From contig NZ_VDGT01000001.1 of NCBI RefSeq assembly GCF_006335015.1, positions 641,548-705,547 on the forward strand: a DNA stretch of 64,000 nucleotides, in the 5' to 3' direction. The first letter of the stretch is position 1. Each line of letters begins with the position of its first letter. The notes below the pieces were generated by a model. That model was given only the letters and a program-made list of their open reading frames with translations, was not told the DNA's origin and searched no databases. This document shows positions 7,223-15,443 of this stretch, piece after piece. The position numbers and the translations under genes were made by a program. This DNA comes from Streptomyces sedi. GTDB lineage: Bacteria > Actinomycetota > Actinomycetes > Streptomycetales > Streptomycetaceae.

Positions 7223-8626
7223 TCAGCTCTCGCGCGCCGCCTCGCGCACCGCCTCGGCCACGGCGCCCGAGACCCGCTCGTTGAAGACGCTGGGCACGAT
7301 GTAGTTGGCGTTCAACTCGTCACCGCCCACGACGTCCGCCAGCGCCCGCGCGGCGGCCAGCATCATCTCGGTGCTGACGGAACGCGACTGCGCGTCCAGC
7401 AGGCCGCGGAACACCCCGGGGAAGACCAGCACGTTGTTGATCTGGTTCGGGAAGTCCGAACGCCCGGTGGCCACCACGGCGGCCGTCTGGCGGGCGAGCG
7501 CGGGGTCCACCTCGGGGTCGGGGTTCGCCAGGGCGAAGACGATCGCGCCGTCGGCCATGGCGGCCACGTCGTCGCCGGTCAGCACGTCGGGGGCGGAGAC
7601 CCCGACGAAGACGTCGGCGCCGACGATCGCCTCGCCCAGCGTGCCGGTGACGCCCTCCGGGTTGGTGTTGTCCGCGATCCACCGCAGCGGCGAGTCGCCG
7701 TCGGCGTCGACCAGGTCGGGGCGGCCGGCGTGCACCACGCCGTGGATGTCGGCGACGACCGCGTGCTCGACGCCGGCCGCCAACAGCAGCTTCAGGATGG
7801 CCGTCCCGGCGGCGCCGGCGCCCGACATCACGACCCGCACCTGGTCCAGCCGCTTGTCGACGACGCGCAACGCGTTGTGCAACGCGGCGAGCACGACGAT
7901 CGCCGTGCCGTGCTGGTCGTCGTGGAAGACGGGGATGTCCAGCGCCTCGCGCAGCCGCGCCTCGATCTCGAAGCAGCGGGGGGCGGAGATGTCCTCCAGG
8001 TTGATGCCGGCGAAGCCGGGCGCGATCGCCTTGACGATCTCCACGATGGCGTCCGGGTCCTGGGTGTCCAGGCACAGCGGCCAGGCGTCGATGCCGGCGA
8101 AGCGCTTGAAGAGCGCCGCCTTGCCCTCCATCACCGGGAGCGCGGCGTGCGGCCCGATGTTCCCCAGGCCGAGCACGGCGGAGCCGTCGGTGACGACCGC
8201 CACGCTGTTGCGCTTGATGGTCAACCGCCTGGCGTCCTCCGGGTGCGCGGCGATCTGCGTGCACACCCTCGCCACGCCCGGGGTGTAAATCATGGACAGG
8301 TCATCGCGGTTGCGAATGGGGTGCTTCGAGGTCATCTCGATCTTGCCGCCGAGATGCATCAGGAAGGTCCGGTCGGAGACCTTGCCGAGCGCCACCCCGT
8401 CGATGCCGCGCAGCTTCTGCACGATCTCGTCCGCGTGGGCCGTGGAACTGGCCGCGATGGTGACGTCGATGCGCAGCTTCTCGTGGCCGGACGCCGTGAC
8501 GTCCAGACCCGTGACGGAGCCGCCCGAGGACTCCACCACCGTGGTCAGCGCGCTGACGGCCGTGCCACTGGCCGGCACCTCCAGCCTGATGGTCATCGAA
8601 TACGAGACACTGGGCGCCGTTGCCAT
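7223..8626 (-). CDS. NAD(P)-dependent malic enzyme with N-terminal ACT domain
   Basis: Oxidatively decarboxylates malate to pyruvate, linking the TCA cycle to pyruvate and reducing power. 467 residues: an ACT-type regulatory domain (about 1-90), then the malic-enzyme N-terminal domain with SMIYTPGVARVC and the metal/substrate segment VFHDDQHGTAIV near residue 230. The Rossmann-fold NAD domain follows, with VMSGAGAAGTAI as its dinucleotide-binding loop. The ATG at 8626 has AAGGAAG upstream. The ACT domain suggests amino-acid or small-molecule control and distinguishes it from malic enzymes fused to phosphotransacetylase. NAD versus NADP preference cannot be told from the sequence. Confidence 0.93.
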   Translation of the reverse strand: MATAPSVSYSMTIRLEVPASGTAVSALTTVVESSGGSVTGLDVTASGHEKLRIDVTIAASSTAHADEIVQKLRGIDGVALGKVSDRTFLMHLGGKIEMTSKHPIRNRDDLSMIYTPGVARVCTQIAAHPEDARRLTIKRNSVAVVTDGSAVLGLGNIGPHAALPVMEGKAALFKRFAGIDAWPLCLDTQDPDAIVEIVKAIAPGFAGINLEDISAPRCFEIEARLREALDIPVFHDDQHGTAIVVLAALHNALRVVDKRLDQVRVVMSGAGAAGTAILKLLLAAGVEHAVVADIHGVVHAGRPDLVDADGDSPLRWIADNTNPEGVTGTLGEAIVGADVFVGVSAPDVLTGDDVAAMADGAIVFALANPDPEVDPALARQTAAVVATGRSDFPNQINNVLVFPGVFRGLLDAQSRSVSTEMMLAAARALADVVGGDELNANYIVPSVFNERVSGAVAEAVREAARES

Positions 8627-8931
8627 GGCCGAACTTCCTTCACATTCCTCAATGCCCCTGCCGTCCGCTCCCGGCGGCGAAGGGTGAACCGCCGAGCGGA
8701 CCGCTGCCACCTTACGAGAGGCCGCCGTCGGCCCGGAAGCCGGGACCAGCCGAGGGCCCGACCGTAACAGCGGGGTGGAAGGCGCGGAAATCACGCCGGG
8801 ACGAGGGCGTGAACAACGGGGGGAAGAAGAAGGGCGCCGACCCGCCAGCTCGCCTCGCGGCAAGTGGTCGCTCGTAGCGACAATGGTTGGGCCCGGGGGC
8901 ATGGAACGGGCCGACGCCACTTCCAGGCTAC

Positions 8932-8966
8932 CGCACTGAGCCCGGGGGTCAACCGGGCTCAGTGCG
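8932..8966 (-). terminator. Terminator of the HelD-type helicase gene
   Basis: Perfect 14-bp stem CGCACTGAGCCCGG / CCGGGCTCAGTGCG with a short loop, starting four bases past the helicase stop on the minus strand. The rest of the 344-bp gap 8627-8970 must hold the malic enzyme promoter on its left side; no consensus promoter or further gene is recognised. Confidence 0.75.
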
Positions 8967-8970
8967 CAGG

Positions 8971-11331
8971 TCAGCGCGGTGTCGCCGACACGGCGGCGGC
9001 GTCGGGGCCGGCCGCTTCCCGGTCCGCGCCGGCCCGCAGCGCCTCGGGCACGCCGGCCTCGTCGGGGGCGTCCCCCGGCCCGGAGAGCACCGTCAGCCGC
9101 TGGGTGGACCGGGTCAGCGCCACGTACAGCACCCGGGCGCCGGCCGGCGACTCGTCGGCGATCCGCGCCGGCGCGACCACCAGCGTCGCGTCGTACTCCA
9201 GCCCCTTGGCCTCCAGGCTGCCGAGCACCACGAGCCGGTCCTCGGCGCCGGCCAGCCAGGTGCGGGCGGTGGCCCGCAGCCCCATCGCGACCACGACGCC
9301 GACCGTTCCCGGCACCTCGGACAGCAGCCGTTCCGCCTCGGCGCGCACCGCGTCCGGCAGTTCCTCGTCCGTCCCGGCCACCGCGTAGCGCGGCAGCACC
9401 CCGGTGGAGCGGACCGCGCGCGGCGGCCTGGCGCCGGGCATCGCGCGGGCCAGCACGCCGTCGGCGACCCGCGCGATCTCCGCCGGGTTGCGGTAGTTGA
9501 CGGTCAGCTCGAAGCGGCGCACCGAACGGCCGCCGAGCGCCGCCCGCCGCTCCTCGGCCGCCTCCTCCGGCGCCGTCCAGGAGCTCTGCGCGGGATCGCC
9601 CACCACCGTCCAACTGGCCTGCCGGCCGCGGCGCCCCACCATCCGCCACTGCATCGGCGTCAGGTCCTGCGCCTCGTCGACGATCACATGGGTGTAGTCG
9701 AAGCGCTCCTCGTCGCGTTCCCCGCGCTCGCCGCGCTCGGCCCGGCGCTCCTGCCGTTCCGCGTAGGTCGTCAGCTCGGCGACGCCGGCGAGCGCGTCCA
9801 GCTCGTCCAGGCCGCCGCTCGGCGCGGGTCTCGCCGGCTTCGGCGGCGCGCCGAGCAGCGCCCGCAACTCGTCGAGCAGCGCCACGTCGTGGGCCGAGAG
9901 CCCGCGCCCGTCGGGGGTGACCCGGCGCAGCGAACGGGCCAGCAGCCGGATCTCGCGTGGCCGCAGCAGCCTTCTGGCCTGGCGGGCCAGGCGCTTCTCG
10001 TCGGCCATGGTCAACAGCGCCTGGAGCGGCGTGCGTTCGGGCCACCAGGCGGCGAGGAACTCCCGGAAGGCGTCCTCGTCGCCGATGTCCTCGAAGAACG
10101 CGTCCCTGGCCTCGGCGGCCAACTCCGGGTCGTGCTGGCGCTCGGCGGCCCCGGAACGCTCCCACAGCGCCTCCAGCAGCAGCCGGCGGGCGCGCGGGCG
10201 CAGCAGGTTGACGGGAGCGGAGCCGCCGAGCACCTGGCGGCGGACGCGCGCCAGCTCGTCGGCGTCCAGCTCGACGCGGCGGCCGAACGCCACGACGCGC
10301 AGCCGGTCGGGGGCGTCGTCGGCCTCGGTCGCGTCGCGCGCCACCCGGGGCAGCAGCCGCGCCATGGCGGCCGAGCCCTTGACCGCGGCGACCTGCTGCT
10401 CGTCGTAGGCGTCGGCCTCGAAGCCGTCGACCAGGGAGCCGAGCGCGCGGATCGCGACCTGCCCCTCCTCGCCGAGCGAGGGCAGCACCCCCTCGGTGTA
10501 CGAGACGAGCAGCGGCGTGGGGCTGACCACCAGGATGCCGCCGGCGTAGCGGCGCCGGTCCTGGTAGAGCAGATAGGCGGCGCGGTGCAGGGCCACCGCC
10601 GTCTTGCCGGTGCCGGGTCCGCCGCTGACCTCGGTCACCTTGCCGGCGGGCGCGCGGATCACCTCGTCCTGCTCGGCCTGGATGGAGGCGACGATGTCGG
10701 TCATCCGGTGGCCGCGTTCCCTGCCGAGGGCGGCCATCAGCGCGCCGTCGCCGACGACCGGCAGCTCGCGGCCCGCGAGCGAGGCGCGCAGCCCCGGGCG
10801 CAGCAGGTCGTCCTCGACGCCCAGCACCCGCCGCCCCCGGCTGCGGATCACCCGGCGGCGCACCACGCGCCCGGGACGCAGCGGCGTGGCCCGGTAGAAC
10901 GGGGCGGCGGCCGGCGCACGCCAGTCGATGACCAGCGGAACGTAGTCGGCGTCCAGCACCCCGAGCCGGCCGATGTGCAGGGTCTCGGCGATGTCGGCCG
11001 CCGGGCCCTCGGGCTCCTCGCGCACGGCGTCGTCGGCCGGCTCGACGGAGGTGGAGGCGCCGTCCGGGCCGCGTTCGCCGTCCTTGCCGGCGAGCAGGTC
11101 GATGCGGCCGAAGAGGAAGTCCTCGAACTCGCGGTTGAGCCGGGAGAGATGGAGTCCGGCCTGGAAGACCTGGGCGTCCCGCTCGGCGAGCGCGCCGGGC
11201 GTGCCGACCTGGCCGCGCCTGGCGGCGTCCGCCATCAGGTACTCCGCCTCGTGGATCTTCTCGGTCAGCCGTCCGTAGACGGCGTCCAGATGCCGTTGCT
11301 CGTCCCGGATCTCCCGGTCTCGCACGTCCAA
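8971..11331 (-). CDS. HelD-type UvrD/Rep superfamily 1 helicase-like ATPase
   Basis: 786-residue superfamily 1 protein of the HelD type, a family whose studied members bind RNA polymerase and release stalled or drug-bound complexes. The N-terminal coiled-coil arm (DREIRDEQRHLDAVYGRL) is the HelD hallmark. Motif I is SGGPGTGKTAVALHRA (near residue 220). Motif II is DEAQDLTPMQW, motif IV includes NYRNPAEI, and LEAKGLEYD is motif V. The TTG at 11331 has AAGGGGG seven bases upstream; GTG at 11325 is the alternative. I looked for a rifamycin-associated element, known upstream of Streptomyces helR, and saw none, so this is more likely a housekeeping paralogue than HelR. Confidence 0.85.
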   Translation of the reverse strand: MDVRDREIRDEQRHLDAVYGRLTEKIHEAEYLMADAARRGQVGTPGALAERDAQVFQAGLHLSRLNREFEDFLFGRIDLLAGKDGERGPDGASTSVEPADDAVREEPEGPAADIAETLHIGRLGVLDADYVPLVIDWRAPAAAPFYRATPLRPGRVVRRRVIRSRGRRVLGVEDDLLRPGLRASLAGRELPVVGDGALMAALGRERGHRMTDIVASIQAEQDEVIRAPAGKVTEVSGGPGTGKTAVALHRAAYLLYQDRRRYAGGILVVSPTPLLVSYTEGVLPSLGEEGQVAIRALGSLVDGFEADAYDEQQVAAVKGSAAMARLLPRVARDATEADDAPDRLRVVAFGRRVELDADELARVRRQVLGGSAPVNLLRPRARRLLLEALWERSGAAERQHDPELAAEARDAFFEDIGDEDAFREFLAAWWPERTPLQALLTMADEKRLARQARRLLRPREIRLLARSLRRVTPDGRGLSAHDVALLDELRALLGAPPKPARPAPSGGLDELDALAGVAELTTYAERQERRAERGERGERDEERFDYTHVIVDEAQDLTPMQWRMVGRRGRQASWTVVGDPAQSSWTAPEEAAEERRAALGGRSVRRFELTVNYRNPAEIARVADGVLARAMPGARPPRAVRSTGVLPRYAVAGTDEELPDAVRAEAERLLSEVPGTVGVVVAMGLRATARTWLAGAEDRLVVLGSLEAKGLEYDATLVVAPARIADESPAGARVLYVALTRSTQRLTVLSGPGDAPDEAGVPEALRAGADREAAGPDAAAVSATPR

Positions 11332-11435
11332 CGCTCGGCCCCCTTCTGCTGCTGTGGCAGGGCGGCCGTCAACCGTACGCGAAGTCGGGACCACCGGCAG
11401 CCACCGCGCCACGGCGGGGTCCCCACCGGCCACGC

Positions 11436-12629
11436 TCAGTCGCCGTACTTGGCGCCCGCGGGGGCGGGGTCGATGGCCAGCCGGTAGCCGCGTTTGACCA
11501 CCGTCTGGACCACTCCGGGCGCGCCCAGCGCGGTGCGCAGCCGGGCCATCGCGGTCTCCACGGCGTGTTCGTCCCGGCCCGCGCCGGGGAGCGCGCGCAG
11601 CAGCTCGGAGCGGGCTACGACCCACCCGGGGCGGCGCGCGAGGGCGCGCAGCAGGGAGATCCCCGCCGGTGGAACGGGCTTCAGCGCGCCGTCGAGTACC
11701 ACCGCGCGCCCCCTGATCTCCAGCCGGTGCCCGGCGACCGGCAGGGTCTCCACACGCGCCGGCAGCTCGGCGCAGAGCAGCTGCACCAGCGGGCCGAGCC
11801 GGAACCGTTCGGGCTGCCGCGTCGGCACGTCGTGCGCCTGGAGCGGCAGCGCGGTGACCGGGCCGACGCAGGCCGCCAGCACCCGGTGCCGCAGCGCCTC
11901 CAACAGCGGTTCCAGCAGCGCGCGTTCCTCCGCCCTGCGCAGCAGCGAGGTGGCGGCGGGCGCCGAGGTGAACGTCACCGCGTCGACGCCGCGCGCCAGG
12001 ACCGTGTCGATCAGCCGGTCGACGGGGGCGATGTCGGCCGGCGGCATCCAGCGGTAGACCGGCACCTCCACCACCTCGGCCCCGGCGGCGCGCAGCGCCT
12101 CCAGGAACCCGGGCTGGGGCTCGCCGTGCAGCTGGAGCGCGAGCCGCTTCCCCTCGACCCCCTCGTCCAGCAGCCGGTCAAGCACCTCGGCCATGGACTC
12201 GGAGGCCGGCGACCAGCTCTCCCGCAGCCCGGCCGCCCGGATCGCGCCGCGCACCTTGGGGCCGCGCGCCAGCACCTCGCCGGTGGCGAGCGCGCCCAGC
12301 AGCGGCTCGCCGAGCCCCCAGCCCTCGGCCGCCTCCACCCAGCCGCGCAGGCCGATCGCCGTGGTCGCCACCGTGATGTCGGGTGCGCGTTCGATCAACT
12401 GGCGGGTGGCGGCCAGCAGTTCCTCGTCGTCGGCGAGCGGCACGATGCGGAGCGCGGGGGCGTGCGTGACCTCGGCCCCACGCCGGCGCAGCAGGGCGCC
12501 CAGCTCCTCGGCCCGGCGCGCGGCGGTCACGCCGACGGTGAAGCCGTCCAACGGCCGGACGGCGGCCCGCCGCGCTTCTTCGTGCTCTTCGTGCTGGTCC
12601 TGCTGGTCCTGCTGGTCCTGCTGAGGCAT
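11436..12629 (-). CDS. nnaR: NnaR-like regulator: uroporphyrinogen-III synthase-like domain plus winged-helix DNA-binding domain
   Basis: 397 residues: a HemD-like fold (about 30-285, GFTVGVTAARRAEEL and FTSAPAATSLL) followed by an OmpR-type winged helix (about 300-390, ending VVQTVVKRGYRL). This is the architecture of S. coelicolor NnaR, a regulator of nitrate/nitrite assimilation next to narK, and the neighbour here is narK in the same orientation. The HemD part may sense a ligand rather than make uroporphyrinogen III; that is inference. ATG at 12629. The N-terminus is an unusual QQDQQDQ/HEEHEE run encoded by tandem nonamers. A separate promoter is possible in the 163-bp gap from narK. Confidence 0.85.
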   Translation of the reverse strand: MPQQDQQDQQDQHEEHEEARRAAVRPLDGFTVGVTAARRAEELGALLRRRGAEVTHAPALRIVPLADDEELLAATRQLIERAPDITVATTAIGLRGWVEAAEGWGLGEPLLGALATGEVLARGPKVRGAIRAAGLRESWSPASESMAEVLDRLLDEGVEGKRLALQLHGEPQPGFLEALRAAGAEVVEVPVYRWMPPADIAPVDRLIDTVLARGVDAVTFTSAPAATSLLRRAEERALLEPLLEALRHRVLAACVGPVTALPLQAHDVPTRQPERFRLGPLVQLLCAELPARVETLPVAGHRLEIRGRAVVLDGALKPVPPAGISLLRALARRPGWVVARSELLRALPGAGRDEHAVETAMARLRTALGAPGVVQTVVKRGYRLAIDPAPAGAKYGD

Positions 12630-12792
12630 GACCGTTCCACCCTGGTGGTTCGCTCGCTGACGGGGACATGGACGAGGTCGACGGACGGCGCAAGGCTGCC
12701 GGGCATGGAGTGCCGTCGAGCCTAGACAGACGGGCGTGACGGGGCCGGTTCCGACGCGTTGCGCCGGCGTTAAGCGGCCCCCGCCCGCCCCT

Positions 12793-14184
12793 TCAGACTC
12801 CCACGTAGCCCGGCGCCCGCTCCGCCCGGCCGCCGGCGACCGCGGTCTCCCGTGTCCGCGGACCCCGGGCACCGCGCAGATAGACCGCCCAGGTGACCAC
12901 CGAGCACAGGGCGTAGAAGGCGAGGAACGCGACGAACGCGTTCACCCCCGACCCCGTGGCCTGGAACGACTGCCGGAAGGCGAGGTTGATGCCCAGCCCG
13001 CCGAGCGCGCCGACCGCCCCGATCAGCCCGATCGCGGCGCCCGAGAGCCGCCGCCCGTAGGCCGCCGCCTCCTCGCCGTGCAGCCCGAGCGCCACGGCCT
13101 TCGCCTGGTAGATCCCGGGGATCATCTTGTATGTCGAACCGTTGCCGATCCCGCTGAGCACGAAGAGCGCGACGAAGCCCACCAGGAAGACCCCGAGCGA
13201 CTCGGCGCGCGAGGCCGCGATCACCACCCCGGTCGCCGCCGCCATCCCCACGAAGACCCACAGCGTGATCCGCGCCCCGCCGAACCGGTCGGCCCAGTGC
13301 CCGCCGAACGGCCGCACCAGCGACCCCAGCAGCGGGCCGATGAACGTCAGCGAGGCCGCCTGGAGCGGCGTCCGGTCGAACTGTGTCTGGAGCACCAGAC
13401 CGAACGCGAAGCCGTAGCCGATGAACGAGCCGAACGTGCCCGTGTACAGGAACGACATGATCCAGGTGTGACGGTCCCTGACGGACTCCCGGGCCGCGCC
13501 GGTGTCGTTGGTCACCGGGGCCAGGTTGTCCATGTGCCGCCACGCCAGCACGGCCGCCACCACGATCAGCGGGGTGTACGCGGCCAGCAGCACCCTGGGG
13601 CTGCCGTCGCCCGCGGTGGCGATCACCAGCAGCCCGGCGAGCTGCACCACGGGCACACCGACGTTGCCGCCGCCCGCGTTCAGGCCCAGCGCCCAGCCCT
13701 TCTTGCGCAGCGGGTAGAAGGCGTTGATGTTGGTCATCGAGGAGGCGAAGTTGCCGCCGCCGATGCCGGTCACGACGGCGACCAGCAGGAACGTGCTGTA
13801 CGAGGTGCCCGGTTCCATGACGACCCAGGCCGCGACGGTGGGCAGCAGCAGCAGCGAGGCGGAGATCACCGTCCAGTTCCGGCCGCCGAAGCGGGCCACG
13901 GCGAAGGTGTACGGCACCCGCACCACGGCGCCCACCAGGGTCGCGGTGGAGACCAGGAAGAACTTGCCGGCCGCGTCGACCCCGTACTCGTCGCCCATGA
14001 AGAGCACCAGCACCGACCAGAACGACCAGACCGAGAACCCGATGTGCTCCGAGAGCACGGAGAGCAGCAGGTTGCGGCGGGCGACACGCTCGCCCGTGGT
14101 CCGCCAGAAGTGCTCGTCCTCCGGGTCCCACTCCTCGATCCAGCGTCCACCCCGACGGGCGGGACGTGGCCTGACGACTGACAT
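12793..14184 (-). CDS. narK: NarK-type nitrate/nitrite major-facilitator transporter
   Basis: 463-residue inner-membrane carrier of the nitrate/nitrite porter (NNP) subfamily. It imports nitrate or exports nitrite for assimilation. About twelve membrane helices are evident. The NNP signature is split over GGGNFASSMTNINAFYP and GWALGLNAGGGNVGV (near residues 150-185), and a second glycine-rich nitrate signature GIGNGSTYKMIPGIYQ lies in the C-terminal half. The ATG at 14184 has CTGGAGG just upstream. It precedes nnaR, and two GlnR-like boxes lie within 90 bp of its start, fitting control by nitrogen limitation. Confidence 0.93.
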   Translation of the reverse strand: MSVVRPRPARRGGRWIEEWDPEDEHFWRTTGERVARRNLLLSVLSEHIGFSVWSFWSVLVLFMGDEYGVDAAGKFFLVSTATLVGAVVRVPYTFAVARFGGRNWTVISASLLLLPTVAAWVVMEPGTSYSTFLLVAVVTGIGGGNFASSMTNINAFYPLRKKGWALGLNAGGGNVGVPVVQLAGLLVIATAGDGSPRVLLAAYTPLIVVAAVLAWRHMDNLAPVTNDTGAARESVRDRHTWIMSFLYTGTFGSFIGYGFAFGLVLQTQFDRTPLQAASLTFIGPLLGSLVRPFGGHWADRFGGARITLWVFVGMAAATGVVIAASRAESLGVFLVGFVALFVLSGIGNGSTYKMIPGIYQAKAVALGLHGEEAAAYGRRLSGAAIGLIGAVGALGGLGINLAFRQSFQATGSGVNAFVAFLAFYALCSVVTWAVYLRGARGPRTRETAVAGGRAERAPGYVGV

Positions 14185-14207
14185 GGTGCCTCCAGCGCGG
14201 TTCGAAC

Positions 14208-14269
14208 GAAAGGAGAACGTAACAACGGGCGACTTCGGCACTGTTGGCGGCAGATGACACCCACGAAAC
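14208..14269. promoter_or_regulatory. Two candidate GlnR boxes upstream of narK
   Basis: Read on the plus strand, GAAAG-n6-GTAAC lies at 14208-14223 and ATGAC-n6-GAAAC at 14254-14269. The Streptomyces GlnR box is built from gTnAC and GAAAC half-sites separated by six bases. One half-site is perfect in each box. Position 25-85 bp upstream of the start suits control of narK by GlnR. Confidence 0.5.
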
Positions 14270-14304
14270 CAGTGCCTCACCCGCGACGCCCCTCCACGGT
14301 GAGC

Positions 14305-14410
14305 GCCCACCGGCGGTGCAGGGGCGCGGGGAACGGCGCGAGCAACCCACCACCGGGCTCACGCCGACACCCCACCCACCCACGAAGCTCCGTAGTCGAC
14401 CAACCCCCGC
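14305..14410. repeat. Second copy of the interspersed intergenic repeat
   Basis: The core GGGGCGCGGGGAACGGCGCG at 14321-14341 is followed by CCGGGCTCACGCCGACACCC, CGAAGCTCCGTAGTCGACC and CAACCCCCGC up to 14410. It is near-identical to the units at 4779-4870 and 4893-4950. It fills the space between narK and the DUF1015 gene and ends 19 bp before the DUF1015 stop. Confidence 0.75.
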
Positions 14411-14428
14411 AGTCCGGCTGAACGCCTG

Positions 14429-15427
14429 CTACCCCTCGGTCAGGTGGCCGGGCAACGGCGAAGGCCCCAGATGCGTGCTCTTCGGGGGCATCCCCGCACC
14501 GCTCGCCGCGCCCGCCCAGATCTGGTCCCAGGTCGGCGGCGGCAGGATCAACCCCACCTCGTCCGCCGCCGGATAGTGGCTGGTGTAGCGCAGCGCCGGC
14601 GACAGCTGCTGGTCCTCGCAGAGCGCCGGGACGAGCACATGGTCGCTGATGGCCGCCGGCAGCTCGACCCACTCCACCGGCAGCGTCCGCAGCCGCCCGG
14701 CCAGCGCGACGGGCGAGATCTCCGAGAGAGCCCAGATCCGGCCCTGTCCGGTCAGCAGATAGGTGCCGGGCCGCGGCACCGGCCGCCTGGCCGGCGGCAG
14801 TTCGCGCACCCGCGCGATCCGTTCCGCGGCGCGCACCGCCCGTTCCAGGTCGAGCCCGGGAACGACCCGGTGGGTGGCCGACAGCGTCAGCGGATAGCGC
14901 CGGTGGTCGACGACGAGCGCCAGCAGCCGGTCACCCACCGCGTCGGGGTGCGCCCGGCGCAGCCGCCTGGCGGCCTCCAGCCGGTGGTGGCCGTCGGCCA
15001 GAAGCATCGGCGGCAGCGGCGGCGGGTCGAGCGCCCAGGACGCGTCGCAGGCCCAGAGGCGTTGCAGCCCGCCGCCGGGCACCGGCAGCTCCTGGTCGGC
15101 CGGGCGTCGCACGGTCTCCTCCACGCAGTCGTGGAAGGCGCCGAGATCGGGCGCGGCCAGCAGCAGCGGTTCGACGCTGCCGCCGCGCTCCTTCAGCAGG
15201 CGGGTCTGGAACCTGACGGCGTTCTCGCCCACCTGCTGGTGGCGCAGCACATGCCCGCTCTCCACTCCGTGCAGACCCAACGCACCGATGACTCCCCGCT
15301 GTTCGACGGAGCCGACGGCGTCGACGCGTTCCAGCACGTAGTAGCTGGCCCGGCCGAGCGGCCGGCCGAGGACGCCGTGGAAGGGGAGCAGCAGGTCCGT
15401 GCGCGGCGCCGGGCTCTCCGGCAGCAC
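14429..15427 (-). CDS. DUF1015 family protein, third gene of the peptide/ATP-grasp operon
   Basis: Cytoplasmic protein of the DUF1015 family. SYYVLERV and GVIGALGL in the first third, RLLKERGGSVEPLLLA, then the hallmark LLADGHHRLEAARRL (near residue 145) and ALVVDHRRYPL are all present. DGHHR is also the active-site motif of ParB/Srx-fold free-serine kinases (SerK, SbnI), so phosphotransfer to serine is a possible activity; this is inference. The GTG at 15427 is the first conventional start. However, AGGAGGAG ends four to seven bases before two CTG codons at 15454 and 15451, inside the ATP-grasp gene. A CTG start with an 11-base overlap is therefore quite likely. The final 40 residues (TWDQIWAG...) show no motif. 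Confidence 0.75.
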   Translation of the reverse strand: MLPESPAPRTDLLLPFHGVLGRPLGRASYYVLERVDAVGSVEQRGVIGALGLHGVESGHVLRHQQVGENAVRFQTRLLKERGGSVEPLLLAAPDLGAFHDCVEETVRRPADQELPVPGGGLQRLWACDASWALDPPPLPPMLLADGHHRLEAARRLRRAHPDAVGDRLLALVVDHRRYPLTLSATHRVVPGLDLERAVRAAERIARVRELPPARRPVPRPGTYLLTGQGRIWALSEISPVALAGRLRTLPVEWVELPAAISDHVLVPALCEDQQLSPALRYTSHYPAADEVGLILPPPTWDQIWAGAASGAGMPPKSTHLGPSPLPGHLTEG

Positions 15428-15443
15428 CAGCGGGCGGGACAGC

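Noticed and set aside
7223..10165. A very long minus-strand open frame joining malic enzyme with the region of the HelD gene
   Set aside because: Only 7223-8626 is homologous to malic enzyme. The remainder is Arg/Gly-rich antisense-frame sequence overlapping the real HelD gene, a product of high G+C.
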